Positions 8,077 through 16,888 of a DNA stretch of 64,000 bases are shown here, piece by piece. Position numbers and translations under genes: made by a program. Within the stretch, counting starts at the first letter, position 1, and each line of letters starts with the position of its first letter. Location: assembly GCF_009811755.1 (NCBI RefSeq), contig NZ_BLIV01000004.1, positions 124,001 through 188,000 on the forward strand. Reading direction: 5' to 3'. The notes under the pieces are model-generated. The model saw only the letters and a list, made by a program, of their open reading frames with translations, was not told the origin of the DNA and ran no database searches. Source of the stretch: Roseobacter cerasinus. Its GTDB lineage: Bacteria; Pseudomonadota; Alphaproteobacteria; Rhodobacterales; Rhodobacteraceae.

Positions 8077-11000
8077 ATGCACGTCGTCTTCCGCGAAAGC
8101 CACGGGCTCGAAGAGACGGAGACGCCCACCGATCTGGGGCAGACGCCCGGCGATCTGGTGGTGCTCTCCTTCTCTGACAGCGACCTTGGCGCCTTCGCGG
8201 AAGCCTGGCGGCGCGGCGGCGGGCCCGAGGGGCGGCTGCCCACGCTGCGGCTCGCCAACCTCGCCGCGCTGAAACACCCGCTCTCCGTTGATACTTACGT
8301 CGAACAAACGCTTGAGGGCGCGCAGGGCATCCTGATCCGCCTTATCGGCGGCGTGCCCTATTGGTCCTACGGTTTGCAGCAGGTGCGTGCCTTGGCCGAG
8401 CGGAAGGGCATCGCCCTCGCCGTGCTGCCCGCCGACGGGCGCGTGGACACACGGCTTGACGACTATGCCACCCTGCCGGTGTCGACCCTGCGGCGGCTCT
8501 CGCATCTCTGCGACACCGGTGGCGTGGTGGCGGCCCAGGCCGCACTGGCGCAGATGGCCTTGGCCGCCGGGCTCTACGCGGGGCCCGTGCGCGGCGCGAA
8601 ATCCCTGCCAACGGTCGGCGCCTGGACGCCCGAGCATGGGGTGACCTGCCCGGTCCTGACGCTGGCCGCATCCGACAAACCCCGCCTGCTGATCACCTTC
8701 TACCGCTCCTATCTGGTCGCCGCTGACCTCGCGCCCATTGAGGCGCTCTTCACGGCCTTCCGCACGCGCGGCTACGAGGTGCTGGGCCTCTTCGCGCCAT
8801 CCCTGAAAGCCCCCGAGGCGGCAGGCTGGCTCCGCCGACAGGTGGCACATCTGGCCCCCGCCGCCATAATCAACGCCACCGCCTTCAGCGGCAAAGGCGA
8901 CGATGGCACGTCCCCGCTCGACGCGGGCGGGGTCCCTGTCTTCCAGGTGGCCCTCGCCACCTCCACCCGCGACGCCTGGGCCGAGGCCGAACGCGGCCTC
9001 TCGCCCGCCGACCTCGCCATGCATGTGGTGCTGCCGGAAGTCGATGGCCGGATCATGGCGGGCGTCGCCTCCTTCAAGGAGCCGGGGCAGCGTGATCCGC
9101 AACTGCAATTTTCCCGCTATGCCCACGCGCCGGTGCCCGACCGCATCGCTGCAATTGCGGATCGCGTGCACGGCTGGCTGACGCTCGCCCGCACGCCCGT
9201 GGCCGAGCGCCGGATCGCGCTTCTGCTCTCCACCTACCCGGGCAAAGACTGGAACCGGGGCCACGCCGTTGGCCTCGACGCGCCCGCTTCGGCGCAGGCG
9301 ATCCTTGATGATCTGCGCGACGCGGGCTACGCGATACCGACATCGCACCGACGTCATACCGACGTGACATCGACGTTACACCGACGTTGGACTTTGGCCG
9401 CGTATCGCGCCGCTCTGGCCTGCCTGCCGCGACGCCTGCAGGCCGATCTGGAGGCCGCTTGGGGCGCCCCCGAAGACGACCCGATGGTGCAGGATGGCGC
9501 CTTCCATTTCCCGGTCACCGAGGCGGGTCAGGCCATCATCGCCCTGCAGCCCGAGCGCGGCCACCCTAACCGCCGCGTCGATGACTACCACGATCTCTCG
9601 CGCACGCCGCGCCACGGCTATGTGGCCTTTTACCTCTGGCTCCAGACGCAGGTGGACGCCCTTGTGCACATCGGCGCCCATGGCACGTTGGAGTGGCTGC
9701 CCGGAAAATCCGTCGCCTTGTCAGAGGCGTGCTGGCCCGAGGTGCTGACGGGCGCGCTGCCGGTGATCTATCCCTTCATCGTGAACGACCCGGGTGAGGC
9801 CGCGCAGGCAAAACGCCGCATCGGCGCTGTCACGCTGGGCCACGTGCCGCCGCCCCTGCGCGCCAGCGGCACACCCGACCGGCTGGTGCGGCTTGAAGCC
9901 TTGCTTGACGAATTCTCCAACGCCGATGGGCTCGACCCCCGCCGCCGCGACCGGCTGCAGGTGGATATCCGCGACGAGGCACAGGCGCTTGGCGTCGAGG
10001 ACGACCTCGGCCTTGATCGCGCCGGATGCAATGCCGAGGCGATCACCCGGATCGACCATTTTGTCTGCGATATCAAAGAGATGCAGTTCGGCGAAGGCCT
10101 GCACATCTGGGGCCGGCCCGCCCGCGCAGCGACCCCGTTCGAGACCAGCCTCTCCGTCGCTGCTGAGCGGCAGGCCCTTTTGGACGCGCTTGACGGTCGC
10201 CGTGTCCCCGCGGGGCCATCGGGCTCGCCCTACCGGGGCCGCATGGATGTGCTGCCCACAGGTCGCAACCTCTACACCACCGATCCGCGCGCCGTCCCCA
10301 CCCGCGCCGCCTATGCGCAGGGCGTGACCCTGGCCGACGAGCTGATCCGCCGCCATTTGCAGGACGTGGGCGACTGGCCGCGTGGGCTGATCGTGGACCT
10401 CTGGGGCTCCGCCACCATGCGCACAGCCGGCGAGGAGTTCGCTATGGCTCTTGCTCTGCTGGGCACGCGGCCCGTCTGGGATGCGGGCTCCGAGCGGGTC
10501 TCTGGCATCGAGGTCCTTCCGATCACCGAGCTTGACCGCCCCCGCATCGATGTCACGCTCCGCGTCTCCGGCCTCTTCCGCGACGTCTTCCCGACGCTCT
10601 CGGCGCTCTTCGGGCAAGCGGTCCGTGCCCTCGCGAACCGCGACGAGGCGCCGGATTGGAACCCCTATGTCGGCCGCGCCGACCTCGCCCGCGTCTACGG
10701 GCCTCAACCGGGTCGCTTCGGCGTCGGCATGGCTGACGCGCTGGACACCTATACCAGCGAGGGGCGCGCCGCGGCAGGCGAGGCCTGGCTGAGCGCCAGC
10801 GCCTGGGCGCTCGATGGCGAGAAGGCAGCCCACCACAGCCCCGGCATCCGCGCCCGCGTCGCCCAGGCCGACAGCTTTGTACACGCGCAGGACCTGCCGG
10901 AGACCGACCTGCTGCTCGCCGCTGATTACGCCGCGCATGAGGCGGGGTTTGCCGCGGCCCAAGCGGTCACCGGCGGGCAGGCCGCGCTTTATCACCTCGA

Positions 11001-11370
11001 CACCACCGACCCCGCGCGCCCGCGCGCCCGCGCCGTGCCGGAAGAGATCGCCCGCGTCGTTCAGGCGCGCGCTGCGAACCCGGCTTGGGTCGCGGGCATG
11101 CGCGCCCATGGCTTCCGGGGTGCTGCCGAGATTGCCGCAACACTCGATCATATGGCGGCCTTTGCGCAGTTGGCGGGCGCGGTCTCGTCGCATCTCTTCG
11201 ATCTCTATCACGATGCGACCCTCGGCCATGCCGAGACCGACCAGTTCCTGCAGGACGCGAACCCCGAGGCACACGCGGCGATGGTGGCCCGCTTTGCCGA
11301 GCTGCACGCAGCAGGTCTCTGGCAAACCCGGCGCAATTCCATCCTTGCGCATCTGGAGGCGGCACAGTGA
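8077..11370 (+). CDS. cobN: cobaltochelatase subunit CobN
   Basis: Large subunit of the ATP-dependent aerobic cobaltochelatase, which inserts Co(II) into hydrogenobyrinic acid a,c-diamide with CobS and CobT (not in this window). The 1097-aa protein belongs to the BchH/ChlH/CobN family and carries the hallmark GAHGTLEWLPGKSVALSEACWP near residues 530-550. It is shorter than the roughly 1275-aa Pseudomonas denitrificans enzyme. Part of the difference may lie near residues 419-437, where five tandem 11-bp repeats encode an unusual TSHRRHTDVTSTLHRRW segment directly joined to the conserved YRAALACLP region. ATG 8077 follows the cobW stop closely; its stop overlaps the cobG start. Confidence 0.96.
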   Translation: MHVVFRESHGLEETETPTDLGQTPGDLVVLSFSDSDLGAFAEAWRRGGGPEGRLPTLRLANLAALKHPLSVDTYVEQTLEGAQGILIRLIGGVPYWSYGLQQVRALAERKGIALAVLPADGRVDTRLDDYATLPVSTLRRLSHLCDTGGVVAAQAALAQMALAAGLYAGPVRGAKSLPTVGAWTPEHGVTCPVLTLAASDKPRLLITFYRSYLVAADLAPIEALFTAFRTRGYEVLGLFAPSLKAPEAAGWLRRQVAHLAPAAIINATAFSGKGDDGTSPLDAGGVPVFQVALATSTRDAWAEAERGLSPADLAMHVVLPEVDGRIMAGVASFKEPGQRDPQLQFSRYAHAPVPDRIAAIADRVHGWLTLARTPVAERRIALLLSTYPGKDWNRGHAVGLDAPASAQAILDDLRDAGYAIPTSHRRHTDVTSTLHRRWTLAAYRAALACLPRRLQADLEAAWGAPEDDPMVQDGAFHFPVTEAGQAIIALQPERGHPNRRVDDYHDLSRTPRHGYVAFYLWLQTQVDALVHIGAHGTLEWLPGKSVALSEACWPEVLTGALPVIYPFIVNDPGEAAQAKRRIGAVTLGHVPPPLRASGTPDRLVRLEALLDEFSNADGLDPRRRDRLQVDIRDEAQALGVEDDLGLDRAGCNAEAITRIDHFVCDIKEMQFGEGLHIWGRPARAATPFETSLSVAAERQALLDALDGRRVPAGPSGSPYRGRMDVLPTGRNLYTTDPRAVPTRAAYAQGVTLADELIRRHLQDVGDWPRGLIVDLWGSATMRTAGEEFAMALALLGTRPVWDAGSERVSGIEVLPITELDRPRIDVTLRVSGLFRDVFPTLSALFGQAVRALANRDEAPDWNPYVGRADLARVYGPQPGRFGVGMADALDTYTSEGRAAAGEAWLSASAWALDGEKAAHHSPGIRARVAQADSFVHAQDLPETDLLLAADYAAHEAGFAAAQAVTGGQAALYHLDTTDPARPRARAVPEEIARVVQARAANPAWVAGMRAHGFRGAAEIAATLDHMAAFAQLAGAVSSHLFDLYHDATLGHAETDQFLQDANPEAHAAMVARFAELHAAGLWQTRRNSILAHLEAAQ
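9333..9387 (+). repeat. five tandem 11-bp repeats within cobN
   Basis: Units GATACCGACAT, CGCACCGACGT, CATACCGACGT, GACATCGACGT and TACACCGACGT follow each other without gaps (consensus NNYACCGACGT). The 55-bp array is not a multiple of three, so its ends sit in different codon phases, yet the cobN frame stays open. Confidence 0.85.
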
Positions 11371-12497
11371 GTGTGGCGCCCGCCGTCAAGGGCTGGTGCC
11401 CCGGCGCGCATCGCCCGATGATGTCGGGCGACGGTCTGATCGTCCGCGTGCGGCCCTATTTCGCACGGCTCAACGCGGTGCAGGTGCAGGGGCTTTGTGA
11501 GGCGGCACAGACCTATGGAAGCGGGGTGCTCGACCTCACCAACCGGGCAAATCTTCAGATCCGGGGCGTGTCGGAGCAGGGGCAGATGCCGCTATTGCAG
11601 GCTTTGGATGACTTGGGGCTGCTGGATCTGTCGCCGGAGCTTGAAGCGCGTCGCAATGTGTTGGTGACCCCGTTCTGGCAGGACGGCGATGCGACTCACC
11701 GGATCACGCGAGACCTGCTGAGCCGTCTCGTGCAACTGCCTGATTTACCTGCGAAGTTTGGCCTTGCGGTGGATGCTGGCCCCGCGCCGCTCTTGCAGGA
11801 GGACTCCGCTGATATTCGCGTTGAACGGTCGGCGCAGGGCTGGTGTGTCCGGGCGGACGGCGCCGACCGGGGCAAGCCGGTGGCCGAGCCAGAGATCGGC
11901 GCGGCCGTTCTGGATATGGCGCGGTGGTTTGCGGCGCAGCGCACGGCTGAGGAGCGGAGGATGCGTGCGGTTGTGCGGCGGGTGGCCCTGCCCGCCGCGT
12001 GGCGCGAAGTGACCCCGCTGCCCGGTGGTCCGCGCCCTGCACCCGGAATGCACCCGCTCGGTGCCGTGGTCGGCGCGGAGTTTGGTCAGTTCGAAGCGGC
12101 AAGCCTGGCGCGTTGGATGGTGGAGACGGGCGCGCAGGCGTTGCGGGTCACGCCATGGCGCCGGATTGTGCTGGACGGCGCTGCCCCCGAGCGCTGTGAC
12201 GACCTTCCGACCGCTGAGATAATGATGCGCGCCGACGCCTGCGCAGGCGCGCCCTTCTGCACCGGCGCGACGGTTGAGACACGGGCCCTCGCCCGGCAAC
12301 TGGCCACCGTCACGCAGGGCAGCGTGCATGTCTCAGGCTGCGCCAAGGGCTGCGCGCGCCGGGGCCGGGCTGATCTCACACTGATCGGGCGCGACGGGCG
12401 TTTTGACCTTGTCCGGCAGGGTCATGCGTGGGATGCCCCTGAAAAAACCGGGCTCCGGCCCGATGAGATATTGGCGGAATTGAAGACCACCCCATGA
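11367..12497 (+). CDS. cobG: precorrin-3B synthase CobG
   Basis: Oxygen-dependent enzyme that converts precorrin-3A to the hydroxy-lactone precorrin-3B and so commits the pathway to the aerobic branch. The 376-aa protein is related to nitrite/sulfite reductases. A C-x5-C (CAGAPFC) and a C-x3-C (CAKGC) in the C-terminal third supply the four ligands of the expected [4Fe-4S] cluster. GTG 11367 overlaps the cobN stop as GTGA; the frame is open far upstream inside cobN, but homology begins at about VKGWCPGAHRPM. The stop overlaps the cobH start. Confidence 0.93.
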   Translation: MSVAPAVKGWCPGAHRPMMSGDGLIVRVRPYFARLNAVQVQGLCEAAQTYGSGVLDLTNRANLQIRGVSEQGQMPLLQALDDLGLLDLSPELEARRNVLVTPFWQDGDATHRITRDLLSRLVQLPDLPAKFGLAVDAGPAPLLQEDSADIRVERSAQGWCVRADGADRGKPVAEPEIGAAVLDMARWFAAQRTAEERRMRAVVRRVALPAAWREVTPLPGGPRPAPGMHPLGAVVGAEFGQFEAASLARWMVETGAQALRVTPWRRIVLDGAAPERCDDLPTAEIMMRADACAGAPFCTGATVETRALARQLATVTQGSVHVSGCAKGCARRGRADLTLIGRDGRFDLVRQGHAWDAPEKTGLRPDEILAELKTTP

Positions 12498-13123
12498 CTT
12501 ACGTCTACGAAACAAACGGCGCCGCGATCTATAAACAGTCCTTCGCGACGATCCGGGCTGAGGCCGACCTGGCGCGCTTTTCACCCGATGAAGAGCAGAT
12601 CGCTGTGCGCATGATCCATGCCGCCGGTCTGGTGGGTCTGGAAGAGCATATCCGCTTTTCGCCGGGCTTTGCGGCTGCGGCGCGCACGGCCCTGGAGGGC
12701 GGCGCGCCGATCCTCTGTGACGCCCGCATGGTCAGCGAAGGGGTCACGCGTCCACGTCTGCCTGCGGACAATACCGTCATCTGCACCCTGCATGATGACG
12801 GCGTGCGCGCGTTGGCCGCTGAGATGCAGAACACCCGCTCTGCCGCAGCGCTTGAATTGTGGCGCCCGCATCTGGAGGGCGCGCTCGTCGCTATCGGCAA
12901 CGCGCCCACGGCGCTTTTCCACCTATTGAACATGCTGCAAGACCCAGGCTGCCCGCGCCCTGCCGCGATTATCGGTTGCCCCGTGGGGTTCGTGGGGGCG
13001 GTGGAAAGCAAGGATGCGCTCTGGGCTGATCAGCCGGTGCCTTGCTGCATCGTGCAGGGCCGCTTGGGCGGCAGCGCCATCACCGTTGCCGCCATCAACG
13101 CCATCGCGAGCCGGGCGGAATGA
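12494..13123 (+). CDS. cobH: precorrin-8X methylmutase CobH
   Basis: Moves the C-11 methyl group of precorrin-8 to C-12, giving hydrogenobyrinic acid. The 209-aa protein has the family length. The catalytic histidine in RMIHAAGLVG is residue 42, and the conserved PxGFVGAxESK segment (PVGFVGAVESKD) lies near 162-174. ATG 12494 overlaps the cobG TGA and the stop overlaps cobI, in a typical translationally coupled series. Confidence 0.97.
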   Translation: MTYVYETNGAAIYKQSFATIRAEADLARFSPDEEQIAVRMIHAAGLVGLEEHIRFSPGFAAAARTALEGGAPILCDARMVSEGVTRPRLPADNTVICTLHDDGVRALAAEMQNTRSAAALELWRPHLEGALVAIGNAPTALFHLLNMLQDPGCPRPAAIIGCPVGFVGAVESKDALWADQPVPCCIVQGRLGGSAITVAAINAIASRAE

Positions 13124-13848
13124 GCACCGGCACGATCTATGGCGTCGGCCTCGGCCCCGGTGATCCGGACCTGATGAGCGTGCGGGCAGACCGTCTGTTG
13201 CGGGGCGCCCGGCATGTGGCCTTCTTTCGCAAGGCGGGCCGCTCCGGTCAGGCGCGGCGCATCGTCGAGGGGTTGCTGCACGCCGATGTGGTCGAATTCC
13301 CCATGGAATATCCGGTGACCACGGAAATCCCGGTGACTGACCCGGCCTACAATGACGCGCTTTCGGGCTTCTATGCCAGCTGCACGGACCACCTGAAACA
13401 GCTGGTCGGGCAGGGCGAAGATGTCGTTGTGCTCTGCGAGGGGGATCCGTTCTTTTTCGGCTCCTTCATGCACCTCTACACCCGGCTCAAGGACGAGGTG
13501 CCAGTGCAGGTGGTGCCAGCGATCACGGGCATGTCAGGGGCCTGGACGGCGACGGGCCAACCGGTGACCTGGGGGGATGATATCCTCACAGTGCTGATGG
13601 GTACGCTGCCGAAAGAGACCCTCACCGAGGCCATGATGCGCAGCGATGCGGTGGTGGTGATGAAGATCGGGCGGCATTTCGATAAAGTCACCTCCGCCTT
13701 GAAGGCAGCGGATCTATATGACCGCGCGTGGTTGATCGAATACGCCAGCATGCCCAACCAGACGGTGCAGCAGCTGGCCGAGGCGGGCGACAAGGTCACG
13801 CCCTATTTCTCCATCATCGTGGTGCACGGGCAGGGCCGCCGGCCATGA
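13120..13848 (+). CDS. cobI: precorrin-2 C20-methyltransferase CobI
   Basis: SAM-dependent methyltransferase that makes precorrin-3A from precorrin-2. The 242-aa product starts STGTIYGVGLGPGDPDLMSVRAD, the family glycine-rich loop, and has VVLCEGDPFFFGSFMHLY near 106-123 and VVPAITGMSGAW near 129-140. ATG 13120 overlaps the cobH stop (ATGA); a longer open frame upstream is inside cobH and is not needed. Confidence 0.96.
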   Translation: MSTGTIYGVGLGPGDPDLMSVRADRLLRGARHVAFFRKAGRSGQARRIVEGLLHADVVEFPMEYPVTTEIPVTDPAYNDALSGFYASCTDHLKQLVGQGEDVVVLCEGDPFFFGSFMHLYTRLKDEVPVQVVPAITGMSGAWTATGQPVTWGDDILTVLMGTLPKETLTEAMMRSDAVVVMKIGRHFDKVTSALKAADLYDRAWLIEYASMPNQTVQQLAEAGDKVTPYFSIIVVHGQGRRP

Positions 13849-14597
13849 GCGGCTGGCTTGTTATTGCGGGCCTTGGCCCGGGCGATCCCGACCTGATGAC
13901 ACCAGAGGTCAGCCGCGCCTTGGCGGAAGCGACGGATGTAGTGGGCTACATTCCTTATGTGGCGCGCGTGGCGGAGCGCCCCGGCCTGCGCCTGCACGCC
14001 AGCGACAACCGGGTCGAGCTGGACCGCTCCCGCCATGCCTTGGAGATGGCGGCGGAGGGGCGCCGGGTTGTGGTGGTCTCGTCGGGCGATCCCGGCGTCT
14101 TTGCTATGGCCGCCGCCGTGTTCGAAGCCGTGGAGGCGGGGCCAGCCAACTGGCGCGTGCTGGATATCCGCGTGGCGCCAGGCATCACGGCGATGCTGGC
14201 CGCCGCGGCGCGGGCGGGTGCGCCGCTGGGGCATGATTTCTGCGCAATCAACCTCAGTGACAATCTCAAACCCTGGGCGCTGATCGAAAAGCGGCTGCGG
14301 CTGGCGGTGGAGGCTGATTTCGCCATGGCCTTCTACAACCCGCGCTCCAAATCGCGACCCGAGGGCTTTGCCAAGACACTGGATATCCTCAAGGAGGCTT
14401 GCGGCGACAACCGCCCGGTGATCTTCGCGCGCGCTGTTTCGACGCCGGAGGAAGAGATCCGCGTGGTGCCGCTGACCGACACCCGCCCCGAAATGGCCGA
14501 CATGCGCACGATGGTGATTGTCGGTGCCTCCAACACCCGCATCATTACGCGGGATGGGGCGCCCATCGTCTACACCCCGAGGTCGATGGAGGCATGA
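13845..14597 (+). CDS. cobJ: precorrin-3B C17-methyltransferase CobJ
   Basis: SAM-dependent methyltransferase responsible for C-17 methylation and ring contraction to precorrin-4. The 250-aa protein opens with WLVIAGLGPGDPDLMTPEV and contains VVVVSSGDPGVFAMAAAVFE near residues 75-94 and the FAMAFYNPRSKSRPEGF block near 160-176. It overlaps cobI by 4 nt at its start. Its last 28 bp overlap the 3' end of cobK, which is transcribed toward it from the other strand. Confidence 0.96.
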   Translation: MSGWLVIAGLGPGDPDLMTPEVSRALAEATDVVGYIPYVARVAERPGLRLHASDNRVELDRSRHALEMAAEGRRVVVVSSGDPGVFAMAAAVFEAVEAGPANWRVLDIRVAPGITAMLAAAARAGAPLGHDFCAINLSDNLKPWALIEKRLRLAVEADFAMAFYNPRSKSRPEGFAKTLDILKEACGDNRPVIFARAVSTPEEEIRVVPLTDTRPEMADMRTMVIVGASNTRIITRDGAPIVYTPRSMEA

Positions 14598-15325
14598 GCG
14601 ACCCAGTCCAGCACCTCCGACACCCCATGCAACTCGCGCCGCTTGGGCAGCTCGGGCCGGTCGATCATGATCACCGGCAGGCTCAGTTCGCGTGCGGCGA
14701 GGATCTTGGCATAGGCGCCCCTGCCACCGGAGTTCTTGGAGACCACGAGGCTGATCCGATGGTCCCGCATCAGCGCCAGATCGGTGGCGGCATCGAATGG
14801 GCCGCGATCTACGAGGATGTGATGCTCCGGGAAGGGCGGCGGCACTTCGGGCGGGTCGACCAAGCGCAGCAGGTACCAATGCTGCGGATGCGGTGCGAAA
14901 GCGGGGAGGTTCAGGCGACCAATGGCCAGCATGACCCGCTCTGCCGGGCGGTCCAGCGCCGCGACGGCGCCTGCGATATCGGACACACGGGTCCAGTGGT
15001 CGCCAGCCTCGGGAGACCACGGCGCGCGGGTCAGGGCGGTGAGCGGCACGTTGGCCTCCGCGCAGGCCGCAATCGCGTTTCGACTCATCTGCGCGGCAAA
15101 GGGGTGGGTGGCGTCGACCACATGGGTGATGCGATCTGCGCGCAGGTAATCGGCAAGACCGCCCACCCCGCCAAACCCGCCCACCCTTTGCGGCAGCGGC
15201 TGGCGCACGGGCCGCGCGACCCGTCCGGCAAAGGAGATCGTGCCGCGCACGTCTGCCTCAGCCATCGCCCGGCAAAGCGCCGTGGCTTCGGTGGTGCCGC
15301 CCAGCACAAGGACGTTTGGCTCCAT
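14570..15325 (-). CDS. cobK: precorrin-6A reductase CobK
   Basis: NADPH-dependent reductase that forms precorrin-6B from precorrin-6A. The 251-aa protein starts MEPNVLVLGGTTEATALCRA, the family's nucleotide-binding start, and has THVVDATHPFAAQMSRNA near residues 66-83 and the C-terminal VVSKNSGGRGAYAKILAARELSLPVIMIDRP block. The start codon at 15325 has GGAG about 9 nt upstream on the minus strand. It is the only cob gene here on the minus strand: its start codon overlaps that of cobL and its end overlaps cobJ, so its promoter must lie within cobL. Confidence 0.95.
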   Translation of the reverse strand: MEPNVLVLGGTTEATALCRAMAEADVRGTISFAGRVARPVRQPLPQRVGGFGGVGGLADYLRADRITHVVDATHPFAAQMSRNAIAACAEANVPLTALTRAPWSPEAGDHWTRVSDIAGAVAALDRPAERVMLAIGRLNLPAFAPHPQHWYLLRLVDPPEVPPPFPEHHILVDRGPFDAATDLALMRDHRISLVVSKNSGGRGAYAKILAARELSLPVIMIDRPELPKRRELHGVSEVLDWVAHASIDLGV

Positions 15326-16523
15326 GTCTGACGCTCCGTGGTTGACGATCATAGGGCTGGGCGAAGATGGCCTGAACGGCTTAGGCGCCGCAAGCCGAAC
15401 TGCGCTGGAGGCGGCGGAAATCGTCATTGGCCCGCCGCGCCATCTGGCCTTGCTGGGCGATCTGCCCTGCGAGACGCGGCCCTGGCCTGTGCCCTTCGCC
15501 GATGGCATCGCGCCGCTGTTGGAGTTGCGCGGCAGGCCTGTGGTTGTGCTCGCTTCGGGTGACCCGTTCTGGTTCGGCGCAGGAGCCACGCTCGCGCGGT
15601 ATCTGGCACCGGACCAGTGGCGCAGCCTGCCCGGGCCGTCGACCTTCGCCCTCGCCGCAAACCAGCTTGGTTGGTCGTTGGAGCGGACGGTTTGTCTAGG
15701 CTTGCACGCGGCCCCGCTGACCCGACTTCGCCCGCATTTGGCCCCGCAGGCGCGGCTGATCCTGCTACTGCGCGACGGGGCGGCGGTGCAGGATCTGGGC
15801 AGCTATCTGGTGGCCGAGGGCTTCGGCCCCTCCGCTTGCCATGTGCTGCAGGCGTTGGGTGGCCCGCGGGAGGTGATCACGGCGACCACCGCCGATGCGC
15901 CGAGCACGGGTGAATTTCAGCACCCGGTTTGTGTGGCGGTGGAGGTCAAGGGTGAGGGCGCTGCGTTGCCAGTGGCTGGCGGTCGCCCCGACAGTTGGTT
16001 TGAGCATGACGGCCAGATCACCAAGCGCCCGGTGCGAGCCATGACGCTCTCGGCGCTGGCACCACAGCCGCATGAGTTGCTCTGGGACATCGGCGGTGGC
16101 TCCGGCTCCATCGCCATCGAGTGGCTGTTGACCCATCGGACATTGCAAGCGATCAGCTTTGAGCCACGCGCCGACCGGGCCAAGAGGATCGCGCAGAACG
16201 CCACCGGGTTGGGCGTGGAGCGTCTGAGCGTCGTGACCGGTGCTGCACCCGACGCGCTGCAAGATCAGCCCAAACCGCAGGCGGTTTTTGTAGGCGGCGG
16301 TCTGTCGCACGACCTGTTGGACTGGCTCGAAACCCACCTCGACACAGGCACCCGGCTGGTGGCCAATGCGGTGACGCTGGAGACTGAGGCGCTTTTGTTG
16401 CAAGCTCAGGCACGGAGAGGCGGGGATCTGCTCCGGCTGGAGCTGGCCCGCTCGGAGCCACTGGGGCCAAGGCGTGGCTGGAAGGCCAGCTACCCGATTG
16501 TGCAATGGAGCGTTGAGCTATGA
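15324..16523 (+). CDS. cobL: precorrin-6B C5,15-methyltransferase / C12-decarboxylase CobL
   Basis: Bifunctional enzyme that methylates C-5 and C-15 and removes the C-12 acetate carboxyl. The 399-aa protein fuses a CbiE-type domain (about 1-200, beginning PWLTIIGLGEDGLNGLG) to a CbiT-type SAM methyltransferase domain with motif LLWDIGGGSGSIAIEW near 252-267. ATG 15324 shares a CATG with the cobK start on the opposite strand. An AAGGA lies about 11 nt upstream, a long but usable spacing. An upstream open frame to 15240 lies in cobK and lacks homology. Confidence 0.96.
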   Translation: MSDAPWLTIIGLGEDGLNGLGAASRTALEAAEIVIGPPRHLALLGDLPCETRPWPVPFADGIAPLLELRGRPVVVLASGDPFWFGAGATLARYLAPDQWRSLPGPSTFALAANQLGWSLERTVCLGLHAAPLTRLRPHLAPQARLILLLRDGAAVQDLGSYLVAEGFGPSACHVLQALGGPREVITATTADAPSTGEFQHPVCVAVEVKGEGAALPVAGGRPDSWFEHDGQITKRPVRAMTLSALAPQPHELLWDIGGGSGSIAIEWLLTHRTLQAISFEPRADRAKRIAQNATGLGVERLSVVTGAAPDALQDQPKPQAVFVGGGLSHDLLDWLETHLDTGTRLVANAVTLETEALLLQAQARRGGDLLRLELARSEPLGPRRGWKASYPIVQWSVEL

Positions 16524-16888
16524 TCGCGGCAGGGTTTGGATTTCGCAAGGGAGCGACGGCCAGTAGCCTCGAAGACGCCTTTGCGCGGGCTTGCGAGGCG
16601 GCAGAGCCCGAGGTGCTCGCCACCGTAGACGACAAGGCTATGGCAGAGGCCTTTCGGCTTTTTGCCGAAGAGCGGGGCCTGCCCATCAAGGCCATCCCGC
16701 CCGACGTTCTGGCGCAGCAGAAAACAACCACGCACTCCGACGCGTCGCGGGTGCGATTTGGCACCGGTTCGGTGGCCGAAGCCTCCGCGCTGGCGGCGGC
16801 CGGGCCGGGCGCGCGGCTGCTCACCGTCCGCCAGATTTCCGCCGACAAACTCGCCACCTGCGCGCTTGCCATTCAAGAGGCCACATGA
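16520..16888 (+). CDS. cobE: CobE (CbiG C-terminal-like protein)
   Basis: A 122-aa protein of the CobE/GbiG family, equivalent to the C-terminal domain of CbiG. It is required in aerobic B12 synthesis, but its exact reaction is not settled. It has the characteristic start [19 protein letters not shown] and a [18 protein letters not shown] segment near residues 84-101. It sits between cobL and cobM with 4-nt overlaps on both sides. Confidence 0.9.
   Translation: MIAAGFGFRKGATASSLEDAFARACEAAEPEVLATVDDKAMAEAFRLFAEERGLPIKAIPPDVLAQQKTTTHSDASRVRFGTGSVAEASALAAAGPGARLLTVRQISADKLATCALAIQEAT

Noticed and set aside
6970-9357. A 795-codon open frame on the minus strand opposite cobW and cobN
   Set aside because: It lies entirely opposite well-recognised genes, has no family resemblance or ribosome site, and is explained by the strong third-position GC bias of cobN.
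9721-11352. A 543-codon minus-strand open frame opposite the 3' half of cobN
   Set aside because: Same codon-bias shadow; composition is Arg/Gly/His-rich without any domain.
14399-15331. A 310-codon plus-strand open frame over cobK
   Set aside because: cobK on the minus strand is clear by homology; the plus-strand translation has no family features.
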